Assembly (NCBI GenBank): GCA_023228985.1
Contig: JALOAC010000004.1
Location: 62,001-126,000 of the forward strand
Reading direction: 5' to 3'
DNA from: Thiopseudomonas sp.
Lineage (GTDB): Bacteria; Pseudomonadota; Gammaproteobacteria; Pseudomonadales; Pseudomonadaceae
Length of the DNA: 64,000 nt
Within the stretch, counting starts at the first letter, position 1, and each line of letters begins with the position of its first letter. The translations under genes were made by a program, and so were the position numbers. Under the pieces are notes generated by a model. That model saw only the letters and a list, made by a program, of their open reading frames with translations, did no database searches and was not told where the DNA came from. Positions 7,870 to 17,828 of the stretch are shown one piece after another.

Positions 7870-9289
7870 AGCGCACCCCTAGGCTAATAATTTGACGTTT
7901 ATAGTTGCGCATGGGCACATTGGAATCGTTACGGCTGAAGGTGTAGTTGGAATGCACAGCCAGTTTAGGCAAGGCTTGGTAGCGCACACTCAGCTCGGTG
8001 TTATAGAGGTTGTCTTTGCGGCTACGGTCGTAAAAAAACAAATCTTTGTCGTCGTAGCTGCGCTTCTCGGCGGTCAGGTTTACTCCAGCTTGCCATTGCT
8101 CATGCCACAGCCAAGTTACACCGCTACGCAGACCGTAGTAGCTGCTGGCGATATGGCGTGGCGCGGCTTTTTTGTCTCTGCTGTCGCGGCCAAGGTGTAA
8201 ACCAGCGTGCACTATCCACTGGTTATCAAGCAGGCTTTTAGCTAGCGATACACCACCTACAGTGGCGTTGATATTGCTGTGATTGGCAGGTCCGAACTGA
8301 CCCAGTCGATAATCAAGGCGGTTATGTTGAATAAAACCACTGACCTGAGTGCTGGGTGACAGCAAATAATTGTACTGAGCTAAACCGCCGAATAAGTTAC
8401 GGTAGGTTTTGCCGCGGAACTGGTAATTTTGCCCCTGGACAACCAAGTCAATGCGTTGGCGACCGTAATAAGCACGCGTGCCTACGTAACCACTGACTTG
8501 CTGGATGTCTTCAAACAGGCTTTTGTCTTCGGTTTGAAAGTTATTGGTGGTTTGTAGGTTCGCCCCGCCAATTAAATGCCAGCGGTTGCTGAGCGCGGTT
8601 TGGTAAGAGAGTCCTAATTCTGTTTTGGCAAAGGTGGTGCTGTCATTGGTCGAGCGGAAGGTAAAATTGCTCGGCAGGGTGATTTTGTCACTGGCTGGCG
8701 CCACATTGACGTTATTGTCATAACCAAAACTCACGTCCACCCACGCATTGAAGCGCTGAATATCAGCCGTGCTTGGACTGCGGCCACTATCAAGCAAGTC
8801 AAGGTATTCATCCACCACACGAGCCACGGCAGTGGGCGGCGCTGAAGCCTTAATCAACTGCAATTCGCGCTGCGCGCTTTGGTGTTCGTTTAAGCGCATG
8901 TGCGCTTGCGCCATGCCTAAACGGCAATCACCACTATTGGGAGTAACCGCCAAGCAGCGCTCAAATGCCATGGCTGCGCGGGTGTTGTGCTGTGCGGCTA
9001 AGGCAGCACGACCATAGAGCACATCATAGGCGTGAACACCGGCTAGCTCATCTTCAAGCGGCAATAAAATATCGTAAGCCGCTTGGCCTTGATTGGTTTG
9101 TAAGTAGGATTGTGCCTGCTCAAGAGTTTTAGCATGCTGAGTGTCGGCTAGTGGCGCTGCAAAAGAGGCTTGCGCTAACGCAAGGTTAAACAACAGCAGG
9201 GTGGTGATACTCAGTGGTGGTTTTCTTATTTTTATGGTGCTTACGTCCAAATGGAGTTGAGGCATAGACTGGCTAAATGCTCCTAGCAT
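7856..9289 (-). CDS. TPR plus outer-membrane beta-barrel protein, Slam/DUF560-like, 477 aa
   Basis: A signal peptide ends near residue 44 (ASFA-AP). A TPR-like helical region (about 50-170, with YGRAALAAQHNTRAAMAFER) precedes a C-terminal barrel (about 185-477) of alternating amphipathic strands that ends in aromatic residues (SLGVRYDFF). The size and the TPR-then-barrel order match surface lipoprotein assembly modulators (PF04575, type XI secretion). The strand signatures RKDNLYNTEL and SRNDSNVPMRNYKRQ near the end also fit that family. It should sit in the outer membrane. The start is uncertain: ATG 9289 has no clear ribosome site, and ATG 9265 has AGGAG about 14 bases upstream. It is the first gene of a four-gene operon and overlaps the FecR-domain gene, its probable partner. 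Confidence 0.75.
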   Translation of the reverse strand: MLGAFSQSMPQLHLDVSTIKIRKPPLSITTLLLFNLALAQASFAAPLADTQHAKTLEQAQSYLQTNQGQAAYDILLPLEDELAGVHAYDVLYGRAALAAQHNTRAAMAFERCLAVTPNSGDCRLGMAQAHMRLNEHQSAQRELQLIKASAPPTAVARVVDEYLDLLDSGRSPSTADIQRFNAWVDVSFGYDNNVNVAPASDKITLPSNFTFRSTNDSTTFAKTELGLSYQTALSNRWHLIGGANLQTTNNFQTEDKSLFEDIQQVSGYVGTRAYYGRQRIDLVVQGQNYQFRGKTYRNLFGGLAQYNYLLSPSTQVSGFIQHNRLDYRLGQFGPANHSNINATVGGVSLAKSLLDNQWIVHAGLHLGRDSRDKKAAPRHIASSYYGLRSGVTWLWHEQWQAGVNLTAEKRSYDDKDLFFYDRSRKDNLYNTELSVRYQALPKLAVHSNYTFSRNDSNVPMRNYKRQIISLGVRYDFF

Positions 9290-9470
9290 ACTAAAAAGAG
9301 GGTGAGCGCTTTTGTCGCACTATTTTTTGGGTTGTTATAGCAGAATTTGCGAGCTGGCGCACCTTGGCTTTAGTAGCACGCATGAACGTTACTGAAGGAA
9401 ACGCTGAGGTTTAGGTCGGTCAGAAATGGAGGGGCCAGAGGAAAGGAAGAAACCAAACAGCGTGCGATAG

Positions 9471-9502
9471 GCGGCACAGATTACCTTCTAGCAGAGTGCC
9501 GC
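9471..9502. other. inverted repeat in the cspD 3' intergenic region
   Basis: GCGGCAC (9471-9477) and GTGCCGC (9496-9502) pair around an 18-base loop, about 45 bases beyond the cspD stop. No T-run follows on either strand, so it is not a standard intrinsic terminator. It may be a weak or factor-dependent end for cspD. The rest of 9300-9544 holds no gene that I can see. Confidence 0.3.
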
Positions 9503-9544
9503 ACAAAACGTCCCTGTCGTTTGGTGAATGCTAACTTATAAGGC

Positions 9545-9751
9545 TTAACGGATAGGGCGAATGTTGACTGCATTCATTCCTTTGGGTCCCTGTTTGAGCT
9601 CAAAGCGCACCGGCTGCCCTGCTTTTAAGGACTTGTAGCCATCCATCTGGATGGTTGAATAGTGGGCAAAGAGTTCTTCTGTGTCATTGTCAGCAATGAC
9701 GAAACCATAGCCTTTGCTGTTGTTAAACCACTTAACAGTACCATTGTGCAT
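9545..9751 (-). CDS. cspD: cold-shock domain protein CspD
   Basis: 68 residues forming a single cold-shock OB fold. RNP1 (KGYGFV) and RNP2-like (LFAHYS) motifs are present, as is the start MHNGTVKWFNNSKGYGF. IQMDGYKSLKAGQPVRFE matches the CspD type found beside clpS in Pseudomonas. Such proteins bind single-stranded DNA or RNA, and CspD in other species inhibits replication in stationary phase. It is divergent from clpS across about 290 bases, the usual arrangement. In Pseudomonas icd is the next gene beyond cspD; here that place is taken by the FecR/CHASE2 operon. It is slightly shorter than the roughly 90-residue P. aeruginosa protein and lacks an extended tail. Confidence 0.9.
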   Translation of the reverse strand: MHNGTVKWFNNSKGYGFVIADNDTEELFAHYSTIQMDGYKSLKAGQPVRFELKQGPKGMNAVNIRPIR

Positions 9752-10044
9752 GTCAATACTCCTGTGTAAAACTCTGAATTACAGACCTTAAAGGCGGTTT
9801 TTTGTTTTGTGTTGTCATGGTGAATTAAAGTTAAGGTTGGGCGTTTGGCAGCTTTATAGGTTGTGGGTTGAAAAACGGCTTTTAATCCCAACTTAATAAC
9901 TGTTTCGTATTGAATAGATGATAGTTATATAAAGCTTTAAGGCTGAGTCAAGTCTTGATTGTTGGGGATAAGACTTAGATCAACTATAAATTCTCTAAAA
10001 TGTTAGAGTTGTCATATATTTTAAGGTTAAGTACGCGAAAAATT

Positions 10045-10386
10045 ATGAGTAAGAATGTAGAAGCAACAAGGTTTTCAGAAGATTTAGACAGCCAGATTTT
10101 AATCCAGCACGCTGAGCCTGAGCTGCAGGTTCCACCTATGTATCAAGTGATCATGCTCAATGATGATTACACGCCGATGGATTTTGTGGTGGAGGTGTTG
10201 GAAGACTTTTTTGCTATGGGTCGTGAGCGGGCTATGCAAACAATGTTGGCTGTGCATCGGCAGGGTCAAGCCGTTTGCGGAGTGTTCACCCGTGATGTGG
10301 CTGAAACCAAAGCCATGCAAGTGGGTCAATATGCCAGAGAATGTGAGCATCCTTTGCAGTGTGAAGTGAAGCCCGAGAGCAACTAG
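10045..10386 (+). CDS. clpS: ATP-dependent Clp protease adaptor ClpS
   Basis: 113 residues from ATG 10045 ([14 protein letters not shown]). An in-frame upstream codon would add 15 residues of low-likelihood sequence. The core has the N-degron pocket signature [20 protein letters not shown] and the helix [20 protein letters not shown], followed by [17 protein letters not shown]. ClpS binds substrates that begin with Leu, Phe, Tyr or Trp and passes them to ClpA. Only a weak ribosome site is visible. clpA begins 53 bases downstream, and the N-degron-creating enzymes Aat and Bpt are encoded about 3 kb further on. Confidence 0.95.
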   Translation: MSKNVEATRFSEDLDSQILIQHAEPELQVPPMYQVIMLNDDYTPMDFVVEVLEDFFAMGRERAMQTMLAVHRQGQAVCGVFTRDVAETKAMQVGQYARECEHPLQCEVKPESN

Positions 10387-10439
10387 AGATTGGATATGTC
10401 GTCTAGCTTGCCGTTTGATTTAGTTTAGTGAGGTGAAGC

Positions 10440-12710
10440 ATGTTAAGTATGGAGCTTGAGGTCACCCTTAATCTTGCCTTTAGGGATGCACGCAATAAGC
10501 GTCATGAATATATGACGGTAGAGCACCTGCTGTTGGCGCTGCTGGATAATAAAGAGGCAGCGGATGTGCTGCGTGGTTGCGACGCAGAGCTTGAAAATAT
10601 TCGTAATGAGCTGACAGAGTTCGTTAACAGTACTACACCTTTATTGGCGGAGCATCTTGAGGGTGTGGAGACCCAGCCTACGCTGGGCTTTCAGCGCGTA
10701 TTGCAGCGCGCAGTTTTCCATGGCCAAAGCTCAGGTAAACAAGAAGTGGGCGGTGGCAGTGTGTTGGCTGCGGTGTTTAGCGAGGCCGATAGCCATGCGG
10801 TGTATGTACTGCGTAAACACAATATCAATCGTTTGGATGTGGTGAGCTATCTGTCTCACGGCGGTCCGCAGGACAAAGATTTAACCCAAACAAAATCAGC
10901 CGAAGAGTTTGCCGAAGAAGGGCAAGGACAGGATCCTTTACTAGCCTATGCACAAGATTTAAATGCTTTGGTTAAGCAAGGACGTATCGATCCATTAATT
11001 GGGCGCGAGCATGAAGTGGAGCGCGTAGCGCAAATTCTTGCCCGTCGCCGGAAAAATAACCCGCTTTTGGTCGGTGATGCAGGTGTGGGTAAAACCGCGA
11101 TTGCGGAAGGCTTGGCCTATCGAATAGTGCACGGGCAAGTGCCAGAGTTGTTACTGGATAGTCATGTCTATTCTCTAGATATGGGCGCTTTGCTGGCGGG
11201 CACCAAATACCGCGGTGACTTTGAAAAGCGCTTCAAAGACTTGCTGAATGCGATTCGCAAGCGGCCCAAAGTTATTTTATTTATTGATGAAATACATATG
11301 ATTATCGGCGCTGGAGCTGTGGGTGGTGGGGTGATGGATGCATCAAACCTGCTAAAGCCTTTGCTTTCCAGTGGCGAGATTCGTTGTATCGGTTCGACTA
11401 CCTTCCAAGAGTACCGTGAAATTTTTGAAAAAGATCGTGCGTTGGCACGACGCTTTCAAAAAGTGGATGTGGTTGAACCCAGCATTGAAGATACTTATCA
11501 GATTTTGCGTGGCCTAAAATCACGTTTTGAGGAGCACCACAAGGTGCTGTATAGCGACGAGGCTTTGCGTGCTGCGGCTGAATTGTCAGCGCGTTACATT
11601 ACTGATCGCTTGTTGCCGGATAAGGCGGTGGATGTGGTTGATGAGGCCGGTGCCTATCAGCGCTTGCAGCCTGCGGATAAGCGACTTGAAAGTATTGAAG
11701 TAGAGCAGGTAGAGCAAGTGGTTGCCAAAATTGCTCGTATTCCTAGTCGTCAGGTGAGTCGTTCCGATAAAACCCAGTTGCGTAATCTTGAGCGTGACTT
11801 GCGCCTGACCGTATTTGGTCAGGATGCAGCCATTGAAGCGCTAGCAACGGCGATTAAGCTGTCCCGAGCAGGATTGCGTGAAGCCAATAAACCCGTGGGC
11901 TCGTTTTTGTTTGCTGGACCCACGGGTGTGGGTAAAACCGAGGTGGCTAAACAACTGGCACAGTCCCTAGGCATTGAATTACTGCGCTTTGACATGTCGG
12001 AATACATGGAGCGTCATACCGTTTCGCGTTTAATTGGTGCGCCGCCGGGTTATGTAGGCTTTGATCAAGGCGGTTTGCTTACCGAGGCGGTAACGAAACA
12101 ACCGCATTGCGTGTTGCTACTCGATGAAATTGAGAAAGCTCACCCAGATGTATTCAACCTGTTGCTACAGGTGATGGATAACGGCTCACTGACCGATAAT
12201 AACGGGCGCAAGGCGGATTTTCGTCATGTCATCATCGTGATGACCACCAACGCTGGTGCTGAAACGGCAGCGCGTGCATCGATTGGCTTTACTGAGCAAG
12301 ATCACAGCACCGATGCCATGGAAGTGATCAAAAAGAGCTTCAGTCCAGAGTTTCGTAATCGGCTGGATAGCATTATTCAGTTTGGTCGCTTAAGTACGGA
12401 TGTTTTAGCCTCGATAGTGGATAAGTTCTTGGTTGAGTTGCAGGCGCAATTAGAAGATAAAGCCGTACAGTTGGAGGTCAGTCAGTCTGCGCGTGCATGG
12501 TTAGCAGAGCATGGCTATGATGCGGCGATGGGCGCACGGCCTATGGCGCGATTGATTCAGGAAAGTATTAAAAAGCCATTGGCCGATGCTATTTTATTCG
12601 GCGACTTGGCGGAGCAGGGGGGTGTGGCTTTCTTTGATTTGGAAGGAGACACGCTTGCGCTGCATTGTAAGGTGGAGGCGCAACAGCGTTTATTGCCTAG
12701 TTTTGAGTAA
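10440..12710 (+). CDS. clpA: ClpA, AAA+ unfoldase of the ClpAP protease
   Basis: 756 residues, the family length. The N domain (1-145) binds ClpS. The first AAA module has Walker [14 protein letters not shown] and Walker [12 protein letters not shown]. The second has [12 protein letters not shown] and [12 protein letters not shown], with a pore loop region around GAPPGYVG. The protein unfolds N-degron and other substrates and feeds them to ClpP in the cytoplasm. A GAGGTG ribosome site precedes ATG 10440. Transcription ends at the strong hairpin at 12721-12758. Confidence 0.97.
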   Translation: MLSMELEVTLNLAFRDARNKRHEYMTVEHLLLALLDNKEAADVLRGCDAELENIRNELTEFVNSTTPLLAEHLEGVETQPTLGFQRVLQRAVFHGQSSGKQEVGGGSVLAAVFSEADSHAVYVLRKHNINRLDVVSYLSHGGPQDKDLTQTKSAEEFAEEGQGQDPLLAYAQDLNALVKQGRIDPLIGREHEVERVAQILARRRKNNPLLVGDAGVGKTAIAEGLAYRIVHGQVPELLLDSHVYSLDMGALLAGTKYRGDFEKRFKDLLNAIRKRPKVILFIDEIHMIIGAGAVGGGVMDASNLLKPLLSSGEIRCIGSTTFQEYREIFEKDRALARRFQKVDVVEPSIEDTYQILRGLKSRFEEHHKVLYSDEALRAAAELSARYITDRLLPDKAVDVVDEAGAYQRLQPADKRLESIEVEQVEQVVAKIARIPSRQVSRSDKTQLRNLERDLRLTVFGQDAAIEALATAIKLSRAGLREANKPVGSFLFAGPTGVGKTEVAKQLAQSLGIELLRFDMSEYMERHTVSRLIGAPPGYVGFDQGGLLTEAVTKQPHCVLLLDEIEKAHPDVFNLLLQVMDNGSLTDNNGRKADFRHVIIVMTTNAGAETAARASIGFTEQDHSTDAMEVIKKSFSPEFRNRLDSIIQFGRLSTDVLASIVDKFLVELQAQLEDKAVQLEVSQSARAWLAEHGYDAAMGARPMARLIQESIKKPLADAILFGDLAEQGGVAFFDLEGDTLALHCKVEAQQRLLPSFE

Positions 12711-12720
12711 TGAGCAACAA

Positions 12721-12758
12721 AAAAACACGACCCAGTCTTGGCTGTGGTCGTGTTTTTT
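12721..12758. terminator. bidirectional intrinsic terminator between clpA and infA
   Basis: CACGACC (12726-12732) pairs with GGTCGTG (12746-12752) around a loop that can extend the stem by CAG/CTG. T6 follows on the plus strand, and the run of A before the stem gives a T-run on the minus strand. It serves the convergent genes clpA and infA. Confidence 0.9.
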
Positions 12759-12773
12759 ATGCACGTTGAATAA

Positions 12774-12992
12774 TTAACGTGCGCGGTAGGTAATGCGACC
12801 CTTGCTGAGGTCGTAAGGCGTTAGTTCAACACGAACCTTGTCACCTGTCAGAATACGGATATAGTTTTTGCGCATTTTGCCAGAAATATGCGCAGTAACG
12901 ACGTGCCCGTTTTCTAACTCCACACGGAACATGGTGTTAGGTAGGGTGTCGACGACAGTACCTTCCATTTCGAAGCTGTCTTCTTTAGACAT
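12774..12992 (-). CDS. infA: translation initiation factor IF-1
   Basis: 72 residues, the canonical length, forming an S1-type OB fold ([37 protein letters not shown], ending GRITYRAR). IF-1 occupies the ribosomal A site on the 30S subunit with IF-2 and IF-3. Order and strand beside clpA and bpt-aat match Pseudomonas. A terminator for the upstream bpt gene lies just before it, so infA probably has its own promoter in the short gap. Confidence 0.98.
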
Positions 12993-13014
12993 GCAGTTAA
13001 ACCCTCAAATACAA

Positions 13015-13041
13015 AATAAAAAAGCCCTAAGAACTAAGGGC
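13015..13041 (-). terminator. intrinsic terminator downstream of bpt
   Basis: On the minus strand GCCCT and AGGGC (13037-13041 and 13024-13028) form a hairpin with an 8-base loop. A TTTTTTATTTT tract at 13023-13013 follows. It lies about 80 bases after the bpt stop and just upstream of infA. Confidence 0.75.
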
Positions 13042-13123
13042 AGCAAAAACGGCGCTTATTATGCCGCATTTTATCAAAAAAACCAAATTTACCTAATGCC
13101 GTTGATTTGCTCCTGCATAAGGC

Positions 13124-13825
13124 TCAGAGTCTTTGCCATTGCTCATCAATAAAACCCTCGATGGGTTGGTACTGGGTTTTGTAGTTCATTTTTGCACAGT
13201 CTTTAATCCAGTAGCCTAGATAAAGATGGGTTAGACCTAACTGCTGTGCATGGGCAACTTGCCACAGAATCGCATAACGGCCTAGGCTGAAGTATTTATC
13301 TTCAGGCTCAAAAAAGCTATACACCGCTGATAATCCATCGTCCAGTACATCGGTCACTGCTACTGCGAGTAGGCGCTGCTTAAGACGGAACTCAAAAAAG
13401 CGAGCAAATGGCAGGGGGTAAGATAAGAAGCTTTGAAACTGTTCTATGTTGGCTGGGTGCATCTCGCCATCTGCGTGACGCTGCTCGATATAGCGTTGGT
13501 ACAGCCTGAAATACTCGTAAGTGAAGCGTGGTTGGTGTTCGGTTACGGTCAGTTGTGCGCCGCGCTTTAGCACACGTTGCTGTTGTTTGTTAGGTGTGAA
13601 GCAGGCTACAGGTACGCGCACCGGTACGCAGGCGTTGCAGGCAGGGCAGTGTGGTCGATAGACAAACTGACCGCTGCGACGAAAGCCTTGCTCTGAGAGC
13701 AGGCTAAAAATTGAAGCGTTGATGGGGGCTTGTGGATCGAGGCAAAGTGACTGGCTTTCTTCTTCAAGGTAGCTACAAGGCTGCACTTGGGTTAAAAAAA
13801 GTGGCAGTTTCTGAGAGTTATTCAT
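13124..13825 (-). CDS. bpt: aspartate/glutamate leucyltransferase (bacterial ATE family)
   Basis: 233 residues. The N-terminal Cys cluster ([17 protein letters not shown]), the central block with [29 protein letters not shown] and the C-terminal [20 protein letters not shown] identify the bacterial ATE/Bpt family. It transfers leucine from Leu-tRNA to proteins with N-terminal Asp or Glu, creating ClpS-readable N-degrons. It overlaps the end of aat by eight bases, so the two transferases are translationally coupled. Older annotation calls it arginyl-tRNA-protein transferase (ate). Confidence 0.93.
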   Translation of the reverse strand: MNNSQKLPLFLTQVQPCSYLEEESQSLCLDPQAPINASIFSLLSEQGFRRSGQFVYRPHCPACNACVPVRVPVACFTPNKQQQRVLKRGAQLTVTEHQPRFTYEYFRLYQRYIEQRHADGEMHPANIEQFQSFLSYPLPFARFFEFRLKQRLLAVAVTDVLDDGLSAVYSFFEPEDKYFSLGRYAILWQVAHAQQLGLTHLYLGYWIKDCAKMNYKTQYQPIEGFIDEQWQRL

Positions 13826-14504
13826 GCGTATTCCATTGCATTGTGTTTGGCTTATCTAAATGTTGGGCCAGATACTTGGCAAACTCGTTGCGGTTTATTT
13901 CTTGCGCACCAAAACGAGCCAAGTGCTCAGTGTGCATTTGGCAATCGATGAGTACAAATCCAGCAGCGTTAAGATCTTGTGCTAGGGTGACAAAGCCTAC
14001 TTTGGAGGCATCATTCATGCGAGCAAACATTGACTCACCAAAAAACAACTGACCGATAGCGATACCATACAAGCCGCCAACGAGTTGCTGCTGGTGCCAC
14101 ACCTCAACGGAGTGCGCATAGCCAAGTTTATGCAGCTCACAATAAGCAGCTTGCATGGCTGGAGTTATCCAAGTGCCGGCATCTGTGCTGCGCGGCTCGG
14201 CGCAGGCGCTTAGCACGCGCGTAAAAGCCTGATCATAAGTAACTTGAAACGTATCACGCTTAATGGTTTTTTTCAGACTGCGCGGTATATGTAGTTGGTT
14301 AGGAAATACTACAGTGCGCGGGTCGGGTGACCACCACATCAGTGGCTGGCCTTCTGAGTACCAAGGAAAACAGCCGTGACGATAAGCAGCGACTAGGCGC
14401 TGGCTGGATAAATCACCACCCATAGCGAGCAAACCGTTCGGTTGGCGTAGCGCTTTGTGTAAGGGGGGGAAGTCAGTAGTGTTACGCTTAAGCCAAAAAG
14501 TCAT
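13818..14504 (-). CDS. aat: leucyl/phenylalanyl-tRNA-protein transferase
   Basis: 228 residues with the Aat signatures [43 protein letters not shown] and [19 protein letters not shown]. It adds Leu or Phe to N-terminal Arg or Lys, producing N-degrons for ClpS/ClpAP in the cytoplasm. It lies upstream of bpt in the same operon. In P. aeruginosa trxB lies between ftsK and aat; here the roughly 270-base gap 14505-14775 holds no gene. Confidence 0.95.
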   Translation of the reverse strand: MTFWLKRNTTDFPPLHKALRQPNGLLAMGGDLSSQRLVAAYRHGCFPWYSEGQPLMWWSPDPRTVVFPNQLHIPRSLKKTIKRDTFQVTYDQAFTRVLSACAEPRSTDAGTWITPAMQAAYCELHKLGYAHSVEVWHQQQLVGGLYGIAIGQLFFGESMFARMNDASKVGFVTLAQDLNAAGFVLIDCQMHTEHLARFGAQEINRNEFAKYLAQHLDKPNTMQWNTHE

Positions 14505-14775
14505 GGGGAGTCAGTACGATTAAATGAAACAAGAGTTTAGAGTGCTGGTCAGATTATGCAATCTGCTTTGATTATTCTGTCTAGCCGAGCATGAAAAAAT
14601 CCATATAAGGACGTACAATGCTCTGCTATTTGGAATGTGCATAATCCACGCAAGTATAGCGAGTCTCTAATAAAGTCCTTGTGTGGCTATTACAGCATGT
14701 GTTTCCAGTGGTAAACAGCCTGTGCCGCCTTGTCGTGGCTTGTAAATTTATTTTTTTGTTTTTTGAGGTTCGTCT

Positions 14776-17163
14776 TTGAAGCAGCCTGTTACTTCTTTAA
14801 CTGAAAAAGCTCCTTGGAAGCAACAGCTTAGGCTGCGGCTAAAAGAGGGCCTGCTTATTTTGCTGGCCGCCCTCTGTGTTTTTTTATGGATGATTTTACT
14901 GACCTTTAGCACAGAAGACCCGGGCTTTACTCGCGCGGTGGGCACAGGCGAGCAAATAGAAAACGCCGGTGGCTTAGTGGGCGCTTGGCTGTCAGATGTA
15001 TTATTTAGCTTGCTGGGTTATTTCGCTTGGTTGCTGCCTTTCTTCCTGATGCTTAAGGTTTTTATGCTGTTTAAAGGACGCAATCAAGCCTTTGTATGGC
15101 GTCCGGCATTATTGGCCGTCCGTTCTTTTGGTTTACTGTTGCTGCTGGGTTCGGGCGCTGCGTTGGCTAGATTGCATTTTGAACAGCCAGAAAATTCACC
15201 GAATAATTTTAATATTTTTGGCAAAGTCTTAGCTCCGCCGCTTGAGCAGCTGCTGAATGTACAAGGGGCAACCGTTCTGTTATTGGCGCTGTTTTTATTA
15301 GGCGTCACTCTATTTGCTAATTTGTCATGGTTTCGTGTCATGGAGTTGGTGGGTGAGTTCACCTTGGCTGCTTTTAATTGGTTCATAGCGAAAATCCAGC
15401 AGTCCAGCAGCGCCTTTCATCAGCGTCGCAGTCAGCAGCAGCGACAGCGTGATATAGATGAAAAAGTAGCGCAAGTCGTAGCACCAAAAATTTCGGATCG
15501 TGATGAGCAAAACCGAGCGCGTGAACGCATAATTAAGCGTGAGGAACAGCTAGCAAAGCGGGTGCAAGGCAATACAGGGCGCAAAGAGCCGGTTATTTCT
15601 TTGCCGGACAGCGGTGTGCAACAACCAAGTCGTCGAGCCATGCAGGAAAAACAAACCTCGTTGTTTGTTGATGAGGCGATGGCCGGCACGCTACCGCCTT
15701 TATCGTTACTGGATCGTCCCAAACCGAAAAAACAAAGCTATTCAGAAGAGTCCTTGCAGGGGATGTCGCGCCTGCTAGAAATCAAGTTAAAAGAATTTGG
15801 TGTTGAGGTGCAGGTTGAGTCTGTGCATCCGGGACCTGTGGTGACGCGTTTTGAAATTCAATTAGCCCCCGGTATTAAAGTCAGTCGTATTTCTAATTTA
15901 GCCAAAGATTTAGCGCGTTCTTTAGCAATGATTAGCGTACGGGTGGTTGAGGTTATTCCGGGTAAAACTACGGTAGGTATTGAAATCCCTAACGAAGATC
16001 GACAGATAGTGCGCTTTGCTGAGGTGTTAGAAACGCCAGAGTTTGATGATGCGAAATCACCGGTTGCTATAGGCTTAGGGCATGATATCGGTGGTCAGCC
16101 GATTATTGCCGATCTAGCCAAGATGCCGCATTTGCTGGTGGCGGGAACTACAGGCTCGGGTAAATCTGTGGGGGTGAATGCGATGATTTTATCCATTCTG
16201 TTTAAATCCTCACCTGATGATGCACGCCTGATCATGATTGACCCAAAAATGCTGGAGCTGTCCGTTTACGAAGGCATTCCGCACCTGCTTTGTCCGGTGG
16301 TGACTGACATGAAAGAAGCCGCCAATGCCTTGCGCTGGTGTGTGGCAGAAATGGACCGTCGCTACAAGCTGATGTCGATGCTGGGCGTGCGTAATCTGGC
16401 GGGTTATAACCGCAAGGTGAAAGACGCGATCGAGGCCGGTGAGCCCATAGCGGATCCTACCTTTAAACAAGAACATATTGATGATGTGCGGCCGACACTG
16501 GACAAGCTGCCTACCATCGTAGTGGTGGTGGATGAATTTGCCGATATGATTATGATTGTCGGCAAGAAAGTTGAAGAGCTGATTGCGCGCATTGCACAAA
16601 AGGCCCGCGCTGCCGGTATTCATTTGATTTTAGCGACGCAGCGACCCTCGGTAGATGTCATTACTGGATTGATTAAAGCCAACATCCCAACGCGCATTGC
16701 TTTCCAAGTATCTAGCCGCATTGATTCGCGCACTATTTTGGATGAGGGCGGGGCTGAGCAGTTGCTAGGCCACGGGGATATGCTGTATTTGCCGCCGGGT
16801 ACGAGCTTGCCGATTCGAGTGCATGGTGCTTTTGTCGCTGATGATGAAGTGCATCGTGTGGTTGATGCGTGGAAGGCTCGAGGCGCACCAGAATATATCG
16901 AAGAGATTTTAGCTGGCTTAGAAGAAAATACAGGTTCTTTTGAGGGTGGCGAAGACTTGGAAGATGATCCTTTATTTGATGAGGCAGTGCGTTTTGTTAC
17001 CGAAGAACGTCGCGTCTCCATATCTTCAGTGCAGCGTAAATTTAGAGTGGGCTATAACCGTGCGGCTCGCATAGTTGATGCGATGGAAGCGGCTGGAGTT
17101 GTTTCATCGGCGGCACATAACGGTTCGCGCGAAGTGCTAGCGCCACCGCCTGTTAAAGGTTAA
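14776..17163 (+). CDS. ftsK: DNA translocase FtsK
   Basis: 795 residues starting at TTG 14776, chosen because TGAGG sits seven bases upstream and the frame starts MKQPVTSL. Four membrane helices (about 25-185) anchor it at the septum. A short linker follows, then the motor domain with Walker [33 protein letters not shown] and VVVDEFADM, and the winged-helix gamma domain at the end ([22 protein letters not shown]) that reads KOPS. It pumps chromosome termini and activates XerCD at dif. It is followed after 12 bases by lolA, as in Pseudomonas. Confidence 0.96.
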   Translation: MKQPVTSLTEKAPWKQQLRLRLKEGLLILLAALCVFLWMILLTFSTEDPGFTRAVGTGEQIENAGGLVGAWLSDVLFSLLGYFAWLLPFFLMLKVFMLFKGRNQAFVWRPALLAVRSFGLLLLLGSGAALARLHFEQPENSPNNFNIFGKVLAPPLEQLLNVQGATVLLLALFLLGVTLFANLSWFRVMELVGEFTLAAFNWFIAKIQQSSSAFHQRRSQQQRQRDIDEKVAQVVAPKISDRDEQNRARERIIKREEQLAKRVQGNTGRKEPVISLPDSGVQQPSRRAMQEKQTSLFVDEAMAGTLPPLSLLDRPKPKKQSYSEESLQGMSRLLEIKLKEFGVEVQVESVHPGPVVTRFEIQLAPGIKVSRISNLAKDLARSLAMISVRVVEVIPGKTTVGIEIPNEDRQIVRFAEVLETPEFDDAKSPVAIGLGHDIGGQPIIADLAKMPHLLVAGTTGSGKSVGVNAMILSILFKSSPDDARLIMIDPKMLELSVYEGIPHLLCPVVTDMKEAANALRWCVAEMDRRYKLMSMLGVRNLAGYNRKVKDAIEAGEPIADPTFKQEHIDDVRPTLDKLPTIVVVVDEFADMIMIVGKKVEELIARIAQKARAAGIHLILATQRPSVDVITGLIKANIPTRIAFQVSSRIDSRTILDEGGAEQLLGHGDMLYLPPGTSLPIRVHGAFVADDEVHRVVDAWKARGAPEYIEEILAGLEENTGSFEGGEDLEDDPLFDEAVRFVTEERRVSISSVQRKFRVGYNRAARIVDAMEAAGVVSSAAHNGSREVLAPPPVKG

Positions 17164-17175
17164 CTTGGGAATATT

Positions 17176-17826
17176 ATGATGAACATAGCGATTTTAAGAC
17201 GTAGCTTAACGGCCGCTGTAGTATTGGGGCTGGTTTCATTGGTTGGTGTTGTTCAGGCGCAAGAACAGTCAACGGCTGTTGCAAAACTGACAGCTTTGTT
17301 AGCTGATGCACACACCATAGATGCCGATTTTACTCAGCTAACGCTGGATGGTAGTGGTGTGCGGATTCAGGAAGCCCGTGGACATATGAGCCTGAAGCGT
17401 CCCGGTAAATTTACTTGGCATACCGAAGAGCCTATGCAGCAAGAATTGGTTTCGGATGGTAAAACAGTGTGGCTGTATGACCCAGACTTGATGCAGGTTA
17501 CGATTCAGACCCTAGATGAGCGCATGACGCACACGCCTGCATTGTTGCTGTCTGGTGATATGGCGCAAATCGAAGAAAGTTTTTTTGTTGAGTATCAGCA
17601 AAACCGCTCGATAGTTGATTTTGTCCTGACGCCAAAGGCCAAGGATACTCTGTTTGATCGCCTACGATTGTCGTTTCGCGATGGCTTGATTAATGATATG
17701 CAGCTTGAAGATGCGGTTGGACAAAAAACCAATCTTTACTTTTTTGACCTTAAAATGAATACCGCTATGGATGACTCTCTATTCCAGTTCAACGTACCTG
17801 AAGGCGTTGATGTTATTGAGGAATAA
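17176..17826 (+). CDS. lolA: outer-membrane lipoprotein carrier protein LolA
   Basis: 216 residues with a cleaved signal peptide (VVQAQ region, about 1-28). The mature protein has the LolA pattern [21 protein letters not shown] and [34 protein letters not shown]. It ferries lipoproteins from LolCDE to LolB across the periplasm, and OprI and OpmB in this window are probable clients. It lies between ftsK and rarA with two-base spacing to the latter, so it is part of one transcription unit. Confidence 0.95.
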   Translation: MMNIAILRRSLTAAVVLGLVSLVGVVQAQEQSTAVAKLTALLADAHTIDADFTQLTLDGSGVRIQEARGHMSLKRPGKFTWHTEEPMQQELVSDGKTVWLYDPDLMQVTIQTLDERMTHTPALLLSGDMAQIEESFFVEYQQNRSIVDFVLTPKAKDTLFDRLRLSFRDGLINDMQLEDAVGQKTNLYFFDLKMNTAMDDSLFQFNVPEGVDVIEE

Positions 17827-17828
17827 CA

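Noticed and set aside
9380..9470. GGA-rich stretch between the accessory operon and cspD that might be an RsmY/Z-like small RNA
   Set aside because: Several GGA motifs occur, but I could not fold them into repeated hairpin loops and no promoter or terminator frames the stretch.
16210..17021. Long minus-strand frames inside ftsK
   Set aside because: They lie opposite conserved ftsK motor sequence, have no ribosome site and resemble no family.
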